Below, one piece after another: positions 45,850 through 55,003 of a stretch of DNA of 64,000 bases (the stretch's first letter is position 1; every line of letters begins with the position of its first letter). This DNA is from Moniliophthora roreri (Eukaryota > Basidiomycota > Agaricomycetes > Agaricales > Marasmiaceae): NCBI GenBank assembly GCA_001466705.2, contig LATX02000186.1, forward strand, positions 434,001 to 498,000, given 5' to 3'. The translations under genes and the position numbers were made by a program. The notes beneath the pieces were generated by a model. The model saw only the letters and a list, made by a program, of their open reading frames with translations, was not told where the DNA came from and searched no databases.

Positions 45850-47055
45850 CCCCACCTCTTCTTGTTCTGCTACCAATGCTCTGATCTTCATGAATGCTTC
45901 TTGTGATGAAAGTTTCTTCGGCTCTGTTTGAGTAGGGATCAATGTCATCATTTGTCCCTTTATAGGACAATCTCATGAGAGATGACCAGTCTTTGCACAA
46001 TGGAACACTTCCCTTAAGCCATATAATCTTTCCTGTCTGACTCCAACAGAATCCTGCCAATCACTACTTCTTTCTCCTTCTGGAGTACCTTTGGCTTTAC
46101 AGTCTCCTTTGGGTTTCTCCTTTTCTTGTTGGCCATTACCATCTTGTATTGGTTATCATATCTGATGGCAGTCTAATACCATTTGTCCAGAGTTTCTGGA
46201 GCTCCATCTGTTCACAGCATGATTTTGTCTTGGAGGGAAATGGGAAGTCCTTCCCTGAAGAACTTCATAAGTGCTTGTTCGTCGTACTTGGTCTCCATTG
46301 CGATGAGGCGAAACTTGCTGATGTAGTCATCTGCTCTATCTGTCATTCTGATTTCTTCAATCTTCATCTGTGCCTGTCCTTTAAGATTAATTGGTTGCCA
46401 TTCAGCTCAGAATCTCTGTTTGAAACTACTCCAGGTTTCTTTGGCCACTTTTCTTTTCTCCTTTGGGTCATCGTCTTCTAGGAACAATCTCATCTGTTCC
46501 CTCATTTTCTATTCCACAGTCTTCTTGCCTTTAACAAGAGAGAAGAACCATCTTCTTCTTCTCATCTGTGTCGGCTCTCAAGGGGTTCATTCGAAAGTAC
46601 AGTTCAAGGTTGAGGAGGAAACGTCTGGTATCAGAGTGTTCTCCTTCATAGGGATCTGGGACAGGTCCTTTGCTAGATTCATCCTTTTTGTCATTTATTG
46701 TTTCAATCATGGCCATGGAAATAGTCCTGGCCTATTGTGCATTAGCATTGTCTTCAGTGGTATCAGGTTTCTGTTTTGGAATCACTGCTAGTTCCTCTGG
46801 CACAGTGCTGGCACTTGGAGTTGTCATTTCTGGTGTAGGAGTATAGTATAGGGTTTGGTATTCATCAAAGGGATCAGTTTCAAAAGACTTAGCTTCGGAT
46901 TCCATTTCTTCTTGTTCTGGGAATTCTCGGAGACTCTCTATAGCTCCTCTTTGTCGGCTGCGAGTAATCCTACATGGGGTCACAGAGGGATCAGAGTTCA
47001 GTAGCTGTTGAGCTACTTCAGGCTGTTTGTCGAGATCGGTTTCTTCAGCTGCCAT
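45850..47055 (-). pseudogene. Gypsy-2 gag, decayed
   Basis: The start MAAEETDLDKQPEVAQQLLN is at 47,055, followed by an acidic N-terminal region, PFDEYQTLYYTPTPEMTTPS and, across a stop, a capsid core with PDPYEGEHSDTRRFLLNLEL, MNPLRADTDEKKKMVL, RLFLEDDDPKEKRKVAKETW and DDYISKFRLIAMETKYDEQA. A CCHC-like knuckle (CFHCAKTGHLS, then CPIKG across a stop) lies at about 45,960-46,010. Several stops are TAG or TGA at expected Trp or Arg positions. Confidence 0.75.
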
Positions 47056-47140
47056 AAGGTGAGCTCTCAGGGGCGTTGTGTTTTGGTTTATGAATGATGC
47101 CTAAACCTCGGTAGGTCAGCAATCAATCAGCTTGACCTTT

Positions 47141-47642
47141 TGTTATGTTACTTGCATAGCAACGACAACAACTCAACACCACTAAGCAAAGTGACGTCAA
47201 GAAATAAGGTTCAAGTTCGAGTTTGACAACTCAACAGTAGGTAAAACCTTCTGCTAGTTATCAGGAATCGTTCATAGCTTGCAAGAAATAGAGTGGATTA
47301 ACCAGGTCAAGCTGAAGAGCCTTGACCAATGTCTACCCACTTATACACCTGTTGTATCTACTAGTTGTATATCGTTTGTGATACATTGGAATACAAAGTC
47401 AAGGAAACAAATAGAACATGAAGGAATCAAGAAGAAAGACAAGAAGAGAGTATGAGATCATCATGACATCGTTAATGAAGTCATGGTAGAATGTTGAAGA
47501 AGAACATAGAATAATTACATATGAGATACTGAAAAAGAGAACAAGGAATGTGGATTTGTCCAGATGTTAATGGGAAGCATAGACAAAGGTGTTTAAATGA
47601 TAAAAAAGGAAATAAAGTTCATGTAAGTAAAAGTTTGTAACA
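47141..47642 (-). repeat. Gypsy-2 5' LTR
   Basis: 502 bp, the upstream LTR of the minus-strand element, bounded by the ATAAC target copy at 47,643-47,647. Confidence 0.9.
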
Positions 47643-47751
47643 ATAACAACAGTGACAGACAGTGACAATGCATGGGAACAGTGAGGAAGACAAATGGAAA
47701 GCTAACATGAAAACATCAGAGTATAAGAAAGCATAGGTGAAGCAAGAAGCA

Positions 47752-49421
47752 TTACACAAAGACATTATCATCATTATCTCTGGAATATCTAACTTTCTCA
47801 CAAGTGCCATCCTCAAGAACAGAGACCATACCAGCAGGCACCTTCTCCCATTTACCATCCACCCACTGCCAGTACTTCGCATTCCACTCAGGTGGAAGCT
47901 AACTAGGAATGAGCTTTGTACCCCAATACCTTGCTGCACTATTCTCTGTACCATCTTCATTGTACCACTGTTTCTCTAGCTTGATAAGGATGGGCATTGA
48001 AGTTATGGTTGGTAGTATGTGGAGATTTTGACTGCTCTTGGCGCTGATTCCTGCAGGCCCATTCCACTACTTCAATGAGTTCTCCCTGATACAAATTGCA
48101 TCTCCCTTCAAAAAGCCATAACAGACAAGGTTGTCATTTGACATGTGATGCATGATGTCAGGGCCAATTCTGTCTGCTTTCATTTGGACTTCAGTGAGCA
48201 CTGGAACATCAATGCTGAGGGATCTGGAAGCAAATGCAAGAAAGGGTAGAAGCTTCATGGGGCTGTTAATGGAAGCAGAGGGTGGACTTGACCCAGAGGT
48301 GTCAAGCATGGTAGATACCTTGGCATTGGCATTGGCATTGATGTTATAGGCACCAAAGATGGTGTTAACAATGGAGGCAAGATGACCAAGGGACAATGCC
48401 TCCTTAGTACCAGCAGATGCAGATCTCTTGAAAGCAGTAGTGACCTCACTATCCCGGTGGCTGCAAGGGTTTAAAGCAGCTTTATGCATACTTGGGTCAA
48501 AAGTCCACAAGTGTAGTGGTTCCATAAGTGTTGCCTTCCCATCATGCTGAGAAAAAAAGAGATGATTAGAAGCTGTTGAAATGCTTAGTATTGACTGACT
48601 ATTGCTCAGGCCCATTCATACAACTTGGTGTGAGAGCCACTTGCTTGCCTGTCTGAGGACACATGTACCATCTTGCCTGGGTCCCTTCTGTACTGTACTT
48701 GTCCTTGAGCATATTCCAAAATTGGTGAACTCCTAGCTCCATTGTAGATTTAGAGTTAGCTGCATCATCATTCTGCATCACTATAAGTCCATAGTAGAGT
48801 GTATATGCACAGCCGTGACACACCTGTTTATTGAGCTCAGATCCATCACTCTTCTCATCCTTCAGAACTCTCACTGTCATCCCCATCTTGTACAGAGCAC
48901 TTCTTCTACACTAGAAAGTTGGAAACATGGCATGTAAAAGGAAACTGGTACCCACCAGCACTTGCTCAACATCACGAGTATTAAACCATACATGAACAGG
49001 CTTGATGCTCTGTTTCTCAATGATCTTCAACACAAGCACTTTGTATTCATCCTGATTATTGATATCTATTGATTTATTCTTGCTGAAGAGGCTATTAGAT
49101 TGGAAATGGGACAGTGGATAGAAACATACACAGTATTTGGAGGCTCAGTCATCTTGATAGAGTACTCTTTTGGAGAGTATGGCTACCTTTTGCAACACCA
49201 TGGGTTTTGGCAATAGTAAGGAGAAAATGAAGGTAGTTTGTAGAGTCATCAGACTTGAACTCGAAGGTAAGCTCCTTGGTTTTGTCTCTCTTTACATATG
49301 AAGGTGCAGCATTCTTCTTCTTGCTCGTTGCACTAGGGGGTTTCAGCTCATAATGAGTAGCCATGGCCTTGACTGAGATAGTGTATGAGGTGTCTGGAGG
49401 TGGAGTAGATGAGCTGGCCAT
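47752..49421 (-). CDS. Transposon cargo gene C, unknown function (multi-exon)
   Basis: The start ATG (49,421) gives MASSSTPPPDTSYTISVKAM, then ELTFEFKSDDSTNYLHFLLT. After introns come KVLVLKIIEKQSIKPVHVWF, DEKSDGSELNKQVCHGCAYT, HQFWNMLKDKYSTEGTQARW with YMCPQTGKQVALTPSCMNGP, and HGKATLMEPLHLWTFDPSMH. The rest is a Ser/Ala-rich region and DIMHHMSNDNLVCYGFLKGD. A final exon encodes QWYNEDGTENSAARYWGTKL, EWNAKYWQWVDGKWEKVPAG and RDNDNVFV (stop at 47,752). I know this as a recurrent Agaricomycete family of unknown function near transposons. One or two stops may mark damage (for example after LIPS at about 47,900). Confidence 0.5.
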
Positions 49422-49739
49422 GATGGTTTGGTGAGAAGAGCAACACAATGTGATGCATTGTGAGTGAAGTTCCCACATCAATACCAACCCAAGATTCTGC
49501 TATGCAGCATGTTGATACTCAGAATTTCCAGTAACATACTGTAAACAGGTCTATTATTACCAGAAAATTGGTTTGGGAGGCCAAGATGTACTGCAATATG
49601 CTGTACTAGTAGGGAATGCAAGGGGAAAAAATTATTTATTTACTTTAGCACTGGGGACACAGCCACCAAAAAAAAATTGCATGATTCCGTATAATTACTG
49701 TGTTAGCTATAAGATAGGTAACATGTCTAAGTTGTTTTG

Positions 49740-50215
49740 GATAAAGAGACTGAGATTTCAGGTTTCATTACTAGGGCATCGAATGGATATTGGATGATAT
49801 TGGATAGCATTGGACAAACATCAGTGTCATCGAATAACATTGACACACATCTCGTTGGGTGTGCTTACCTGGACAGACTTGAGTATCAAAGATTCCAAAC
49901 CTGCCCAGTTTAAATAAAGACAAAAGATGTCGTTGGTCTGGAACCCCAAACACTGAAGAGATGTGGTGGGTGGGCAAAATTCAGCGAGGAATAAGTTTCA
50001 TGACATAGTGAGATAGATGCAGAGAGAAAGTTGAATATGTGACTGCATCCATCTGCCATGTCATCTCATCCTCTGATAGTCCTTTGCAGGCTCAGGTTTA
50101 TCTTGGAATAGGGTCAACATTGTATATTTATATTTCTTTCTTTCTAAGTAGTACATGAGTAATGAGTGACACAAGTAACAGTGAGTAACAACAGAGCAGA
50201 TAACAGCTCACTAAA
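49740..50215. other. AT-rich spacer without a recognised gene
   Basis: No gene motif. A small cluster of GATATTGGAT-like direct repeats at about 49,785-49,815 is the only pattern noted. Confidence 0.4.
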
Positions 50216-50216
50216 T

Positions 50217-51861
50217 ATCTAAGTCTACTTCAGTAAGTCCATCATGACTATCCAATTCCAGCTCAACAACGAGCTCCTTGAGCTTGCAAAGAGACTCTAT
50301 GGCACATTTAGGATTGCTAAGTGAGTCTAGAACCTCACAAGCATGTGTTCAAGCAGAGATCCATCGGTCCATCTAGGCCTGGGCTTGCCTATGCTCAATG
50401 AATGCCTGCTCTGCAGCATAGGCAGCAAGACCCTCAGACTGCCATAGTGTTGTCTTTGTTTGTCTTCCAACCTGAGCTAGCCACCAGTCAGCTCTCCAAA
50501 CACAAAACTGTACCAATCTATATATCTCCTCCTCAACAAGTGTCAATTCCTCCTTAGCTTGCCGAGCACAAGCACGAGCCTTCATGAGGGCACACCCAAC
50601 AGAGAACAGCAGCACTGCTAGAAGGTGTCCCAGCTATTCCTGTAGGATTGTGGGTGTGACCACAACACTTCACCATCTTGAGATGCTACTATTCACACAG
50701 AACTGTCATAAACTGTTGATGACAATCCTGGATGCATATTATTAGTTGTGACTGTGTAGCATGTTCAGGTCAAACTCACTGGAAGTTTCTCCAATCCTGT
50801 ACCATCAATGAATTCTTCAAGGCTGTAGTAAAAATCAGTGGGTGTGAGGTGGCCTTGGAGATTAAGAATTTGAAAGTTGCATAATATGTTGTAGGTTGTG
50901 GCAGATTGGAGCTCTTTGTAGAATATAGGGAACCAACCAACTTCTATGAGCTGCTCAACCCAATCTATTCAAATGTAAACAGTATGAATAAAGAAACAGA
51001 CAACCAACACACTTAGAGCACCGGGGCATCTACAGAAGGCAATGTCCAAGGTGTGTATACCATTCCAATGCAAGACTATGAAGTCTTTATGCCCTCTGAG
51101 CAGCTTGTCACATGCATGACCCCATCCATGGCCAAGCTGGACCCACAAGCTCTGTTCACATAGCAATGTTGGCCAGAAGAACAAGTCACTGGTCCATTCC
51201 TGAAAATCTGAGTTCTCAACTGGTAGACAAAGAAAGAAACTCACCTCAACCTGATGAAGGGGTTTATCATAATGATTATGAAGCAAGCAATTTTGACATA
51301 TTATTCAGAACCCATAGCAATCTTTGCAGCGGTATGTAGCATGTGGTGATTTGCAGTCAGAACAGAACCTATAGTAAAGGCAACCATGTCCCTCTGGTCC
51401 CATGAGATAGTTCAAATAGGACTCATAGTACTCCTCTTTCTAGGTGAGGAGAGGTGCATCCTATAGAGTAAAGGTATAAGACAGATAGATGTATTATTAC
51501 ACAGTATACTCACTAAGTCCTGGTATTATTTGGCCTTCTTCTTGACCTTCACATTTTCTGGCTCTACTTCTGGCTTGTCTCCATTTTGGGCAGAGGTTGG
51601 ACCAAGAGGGTATACAAGGCTGTCCAAAGGATATGGATCCTGATCCACAAGGTAGGTTGGTATAGAGGCATCTGGATTTGTCAATAATGTAGGTTGGTGA
51701 TATGCTGTGACATTGATGGGAGTCATTTGTACATGAGAACTGGTAGAAACATAGCTGTGTTGCTGAAGGGCTGGTTTGTAGGTTGAGGCAGAGGTTGAGT
51801 GGCCAGCATATTTGTTTTTGTCTTTTTTTGCCATGATAATAAATGGATCATCAGTGCTCAC
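50217..51861 (-). pseudogene. KDZ transposase (CxC2-type) lacking its catalytic core
   Basis: The N-terminus (51,861) reads MSTDDPFIIMAKKDKNKYAG, then a low-complexity region. The CxC2 zinc domain follows: YLNYLMGPEGHGCLYYRF with CSDCKSPHATYRCKDC, HYDKPLHQVE, EWTSDLFFWPTLLCEQSLWV and QLGHGWGHAC. After it come HKDFIVLHWNGIHTLDIAFC with RCPGAL, EVGWFPIFYKELQSATTYNI and TPTDFYYSLEEFIDGTGLEK, with introns between. The text VKCCGHTHNPTGIAGTP and VCPHEG is the usual lead-in to the transposase core. Instead, near 50,590, it jumps in another frame to the family's C-terminal region RQAKEELTLVEEEIYRLVQF with WRADWW and EGLAAYAAEQAFIEHRQAQA. The roughly 600-residue catalytic domain normally in between is absent. 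It lies just inside the right end of the giant element. Confidence 0.75.
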
Positions 51862-52019
51862 CCACGTCTTGTTATTTTGTTTGTGTTTGGCAGGATCATC
51901 TGAGTCTAGACCATTCTCACAACCTGCTCAAAATGCCAGAAATGATCATCCCCAGCAATTCAGCCTGCATGTAAACACACCAGCTTATTCCAATTACCTC
52001 CAAGTCGGCTTACTCTTTC

Positions 52020-53400
52020 AATGACCTGTACACAACTGAAGGAGACATGGATACAGCACATTCATTCCAATTCTCTCTGGCATAGACTACTCTTCCAATG
52101 AATATGGTGTATAACTGGTGGACAGAGCGTTCATTCCAATGTCATTCAGCTGGACATCACAATCTCAAAATTAATTATTCTGCTTACAGATTCATTGCTC
52201 ATTCCAATGGCTTCTCTCAGGCTACTCTTCCAATGAATGCTTGATGTAATAAATGGAGACTAGGAGAAGGTATGTTTATTTCAATGTTGTTCTGCTGGTT
52301 GTATCATTGAAATGTGTCAGTCTGCTTACAGGCCTATTGCTCAGGATGTAGGGTGATAGCAAGTTCATTCCAATGTTGTTGCACTGGACGTAATATTGAA
52401 ATGGGTGCTTCCAGTCACAGTCTTCTATTTCTCACTCACTTACCTCTGAACTCCCATTGTGCAGTACCCCTAATTCAAGTACACTCAGCACCACTGGTAG
52501 GTACAATGTTACTAACAAGCATGAGGCACAGGAGCTAATACTATTATAGTAGTCGCTTTCAGAGTGCTTACTTGCTAGCTACAGACATGGCATTTATTCC
52601 AATGCCCCTCTTCCAAATATTGCATTAAAATAATTGCAGGCACTTCAAACTGGGACAGTAAGACCCCTTCATCTGACATTCACATGACCTACTTGCCTTT
52701 TTGAGGCAATAGATATCCCAATTGCCAAAGTGCTTCCTAAATGTTTGTGGAGTGTTCCCCTCCACACCCTCTCTTGAATATCTTCAAGCACCTAACCCTT
52801 TTGCAAGGTGTTCCCCCTCTGCACCCCCCCTGCTAACCCTGAACCCCTAACCTACCCTAACCCCTAACTTCCCTAACCTATTCAAACTTGGGGCATGCTG
52901 CACTTTGCCCCAAGTTTGGAAGCACTTTGCACTGGGGCCCTACACCTAACTCTTAATCTAACCTAGAAAGAAAAAATACACTGAGCACAATTGAACACAG
53001 AACATAAGAAAACATTAATAGACAGATGCCTTACCACTCTGCTAGCAGCCCTTGGGAGGTACAACAACAACATGCACCAAAGGAAGTCAGCAATCACATG
53101 ACTGCCAGACATAGAGGTCTTGCTGCCCACAACAGCACTTCATCATCAGGAATAATAATAGCAAGGGAGATGTCATTGAAGTAGAGTTGGTGGTATATTA
53201 TTATGGGTAGCAGGGGTATAGAACATTACAATGGCCACCAAGATCACACTGGAATGAAGTTTGGTGGCAGTAGGTGGGAGAGAATAGAGCATCATAATGG
53301 CTAGCATACATGAAGAGGAATAGGCTTTATTGCAATGGCATGATAGGCTCTAAGCCTGAATCATTCCAATTGTACTACACATTCTGTTGAAACTTTCTTA
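52020..53400. repeat. Subterminal decamer array, right end
   Basis: Exact CATTCCAATG copies lie at about 52,132, 52,201 and 52,363, with a dozen one-off variants between 52,060 and 53,365. The outer 260 bp align with the reverse complement of 29,020-29,210. No gene is visible. Base 52,780-52,880 within it holds telomere-like CCCTAA words. Confidence 0.75.
52785..52880. repeat. Interstitial telomere-like tract, degenerate
   Basis: A C-rich run with words CTAACCCT, CCCCTAACC, TACCCTAACC and TTCCCTAACC resembles the CCCTAA strand of the common fungal telomere repeat, but is imperfect and interrupted. It may be chance C-rich DNA within the subterminal region. Confidence 0.4.
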
Positions 53401-53541
53401 TCCAGAAACATACTGACACTGTCACTATTCAAGTCTTTCTTGACCCAGGACTCAGTGCATACATGGAATAGCCAAACAAAAAAGTATTGGTATATGTTTT
53501 TCAACTCTTTCTCTTCACGATCATGCTCATACCCCTTACAG

Positions 53542-54208
53542 ACAATCCTGCATGCTCACCCCAAATGGGGCCTTACTGCAACAGTTGTAAACAACCATAA
53601 TGCTATGAAGATCATCAAGAAACATATCAGCTCATGTCTAATCCATCACTGTAATAACACAAAAGAGATTGTATGTCATCAGCATTATTAGAAGTTACAG
53701 TACTAACATGGATATTAGATCAGTGCTTCCATAGGTAAATATATTGTGGAAACCAAGACATTTGAGGGTGAGAGTGTAGGGATTATAGAACTTACTGAGC
53801 AGCTTGTCAGGAGTATTGGAGGAAAGCAGTTTGAGTTGACCCTTACAGTTGCCCACCTCGCTCACATCACCTTTATTGTAAGTAACAGAACAAAAACAGA
53901 ACATGCAAATACTGAAAAAGAGACATTGAAAGGACATTGGTTTCACAGACAAACCATTTTCACTACCCATCATCAGAAGATGTTAAGGGGCTCAGAATGG
54001 CATGGATAACTAAATGAAAAGGATATCCTACTCAGGCATGAAAAGGACAGGGTTACTGGAAAACATGTTTGGGATTTATTTCTAGATGTCCTTGGAACGT
54101 CAAAATTGCATGTGAGTGATCTTGACTGCAGGGTGCCACAACATCAACCCGGTGATATCTCTTTAGCATTGCCACGATGTGATGAATGCGGGAATGTGCA
54201 TCACATGT
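53542..54208 (+). pseudogene. Probable downstream exons of the gene starting at 28,478
   Basis: After a CTTACAG acceptor comes TILHAHPKWGLTATVVNNHN and KIIKKHISSCLIHHCNN, ending at a GTATGT donor near 53,669. A second exon-like stretch encodes KTFEGESVGIIELTEQLVRS and LTLTVAHLAHITFI with a GTAAGT donor at about 53,878. A third reads KDRVTGKHVWDLFLDVLGTS and ends at about 54,208. This order matches my recollection of a recurrent basidiomycete family whose N-terminal helix looks like the 28,837-28,942 exon. Joining the two sides needs the removal of 28,943 to about 53,540, which coincides with the putative giant element. Confidence 0.45.
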
Positions 54209-54450
54209 AGAGGGTCTCAAAAGAACAGGTGTAAGTTCTGTAGATTCAAAACCACTAAGATAGCTACTCTGTACTTATCTAGCTTATATACTGGAGAAAA
54301 GAGAAGCATAGCAGGTAAACATGAATAGACTGAGAAAGATTTGAATATCTGGGTTTTTGTTGTCAAGTAAGATAAAGAATGTTGTAGGGGAGTCTTGGGT
54401 AGAAGAAAATGGAAAAAAAAAAACATATCTGTTGTTGTCAAAAAGTGGTG
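54010..54450. other. Spacer between the split gene and Gypsy-3
   Basis: Apart from the end of the exon-like stretch to 54,208 nothing was recognised. No LTR for Gypsy-3 could be found here. Confidence 0.35.
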
Positions 54451-55003
54451 AATTAGAGGCAGTTCTTGGATGAACTCACCCAACGAGTCTCCTCCATTCT
54501 AGCTTTCTCTATTGGACAAACGAAGCCTAAGGTGCCTGCCTTGGCTGTCTTCTTCTCAAGTCTCTTTGCAGCTCTATTCTTTTTGTTCATTGCTACTTTT
54601 CTCTCAAAATAAAGCGCTTTCCTCAATGCAATAGAGGTTATAGTGTCGTGATTGTCCATGGGAACTGACATGAAGCCTGGTTGAAGGATTTCTTCACCAG
54701 GTTCAAGGCATTGGTGTGGTTTGACCTTGAAGAGTTCTCTTGGTAGAATAGGTTTATTGTTATTGGAAAGAGTGTAAGAGTTGTCTGGGGTGAGTGCGTG
54801 CTTTGGTCATAGGTGGGTAATTGGAAATTTGCCCAATGAACATTTGCAATACAGGCAAAAGTGATATAACCAGGTACATCCTCAGTGGGCAAGCCATAAG
54901 TAGCATGCAAGTTGCTGGCATGATTAATGATGAGGCCAACATGGGAAGCACCGTAAATGTGAGTGAGAGAGTGGCCTTGAAGCTCAAATTTAGTAGGAGA
55001 ACA

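Larger units (their letters stand above)
40380..47642 (-). mobile_element. Gypsy-2: Ty3/Gypsy LTR retrotransposon, complete but inactivated
   Basis: LTRs of 502 bp (40,380-40,881 and 47,141-47,642), ending TGTTA...TAACA, bound a 6.3-kb body read on the minus strand. The 5-bp target duplication ATAAC is at 40,375-40,379 and 47,643-47,647. Gag, protease, RT, RNase H, integrase, a chromodomain-like tail and a downstream extra gene are present in that order. It is inserted just beyond the Tc1/mariner remnant inside the giant element. Confidence 0.92.
28955..53430. mobile_element. Putative giant KDZ-type DNA transposon (about 24.5 kb), non-autonomous
   Basis: The two ends are related in inverted orientation. 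The block around 29,020-29,210 aligns with the reverse complement of 53,140-53,400, including AGGCTTAGAGCCT at about 29,033 opposite AGGCTCTAAGCCT at about 53,345, and CCATTGTAATG followed by TCTATAC on both sides. Both ends are dense in CATTCCAATG/CATTGGAATG decamers. A KDZ transposase remnant lies just inside the right end, and a spliced gene is split between the two flanks. The interior holds cargo genes plus later insertions (Tc1/mariner, Gypsy-2). I could not fix the exact termini or a target duplication; possible outer ends are ACAGTG at 28,964 and CACTGT at 53,417. Confidence 0.55.
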
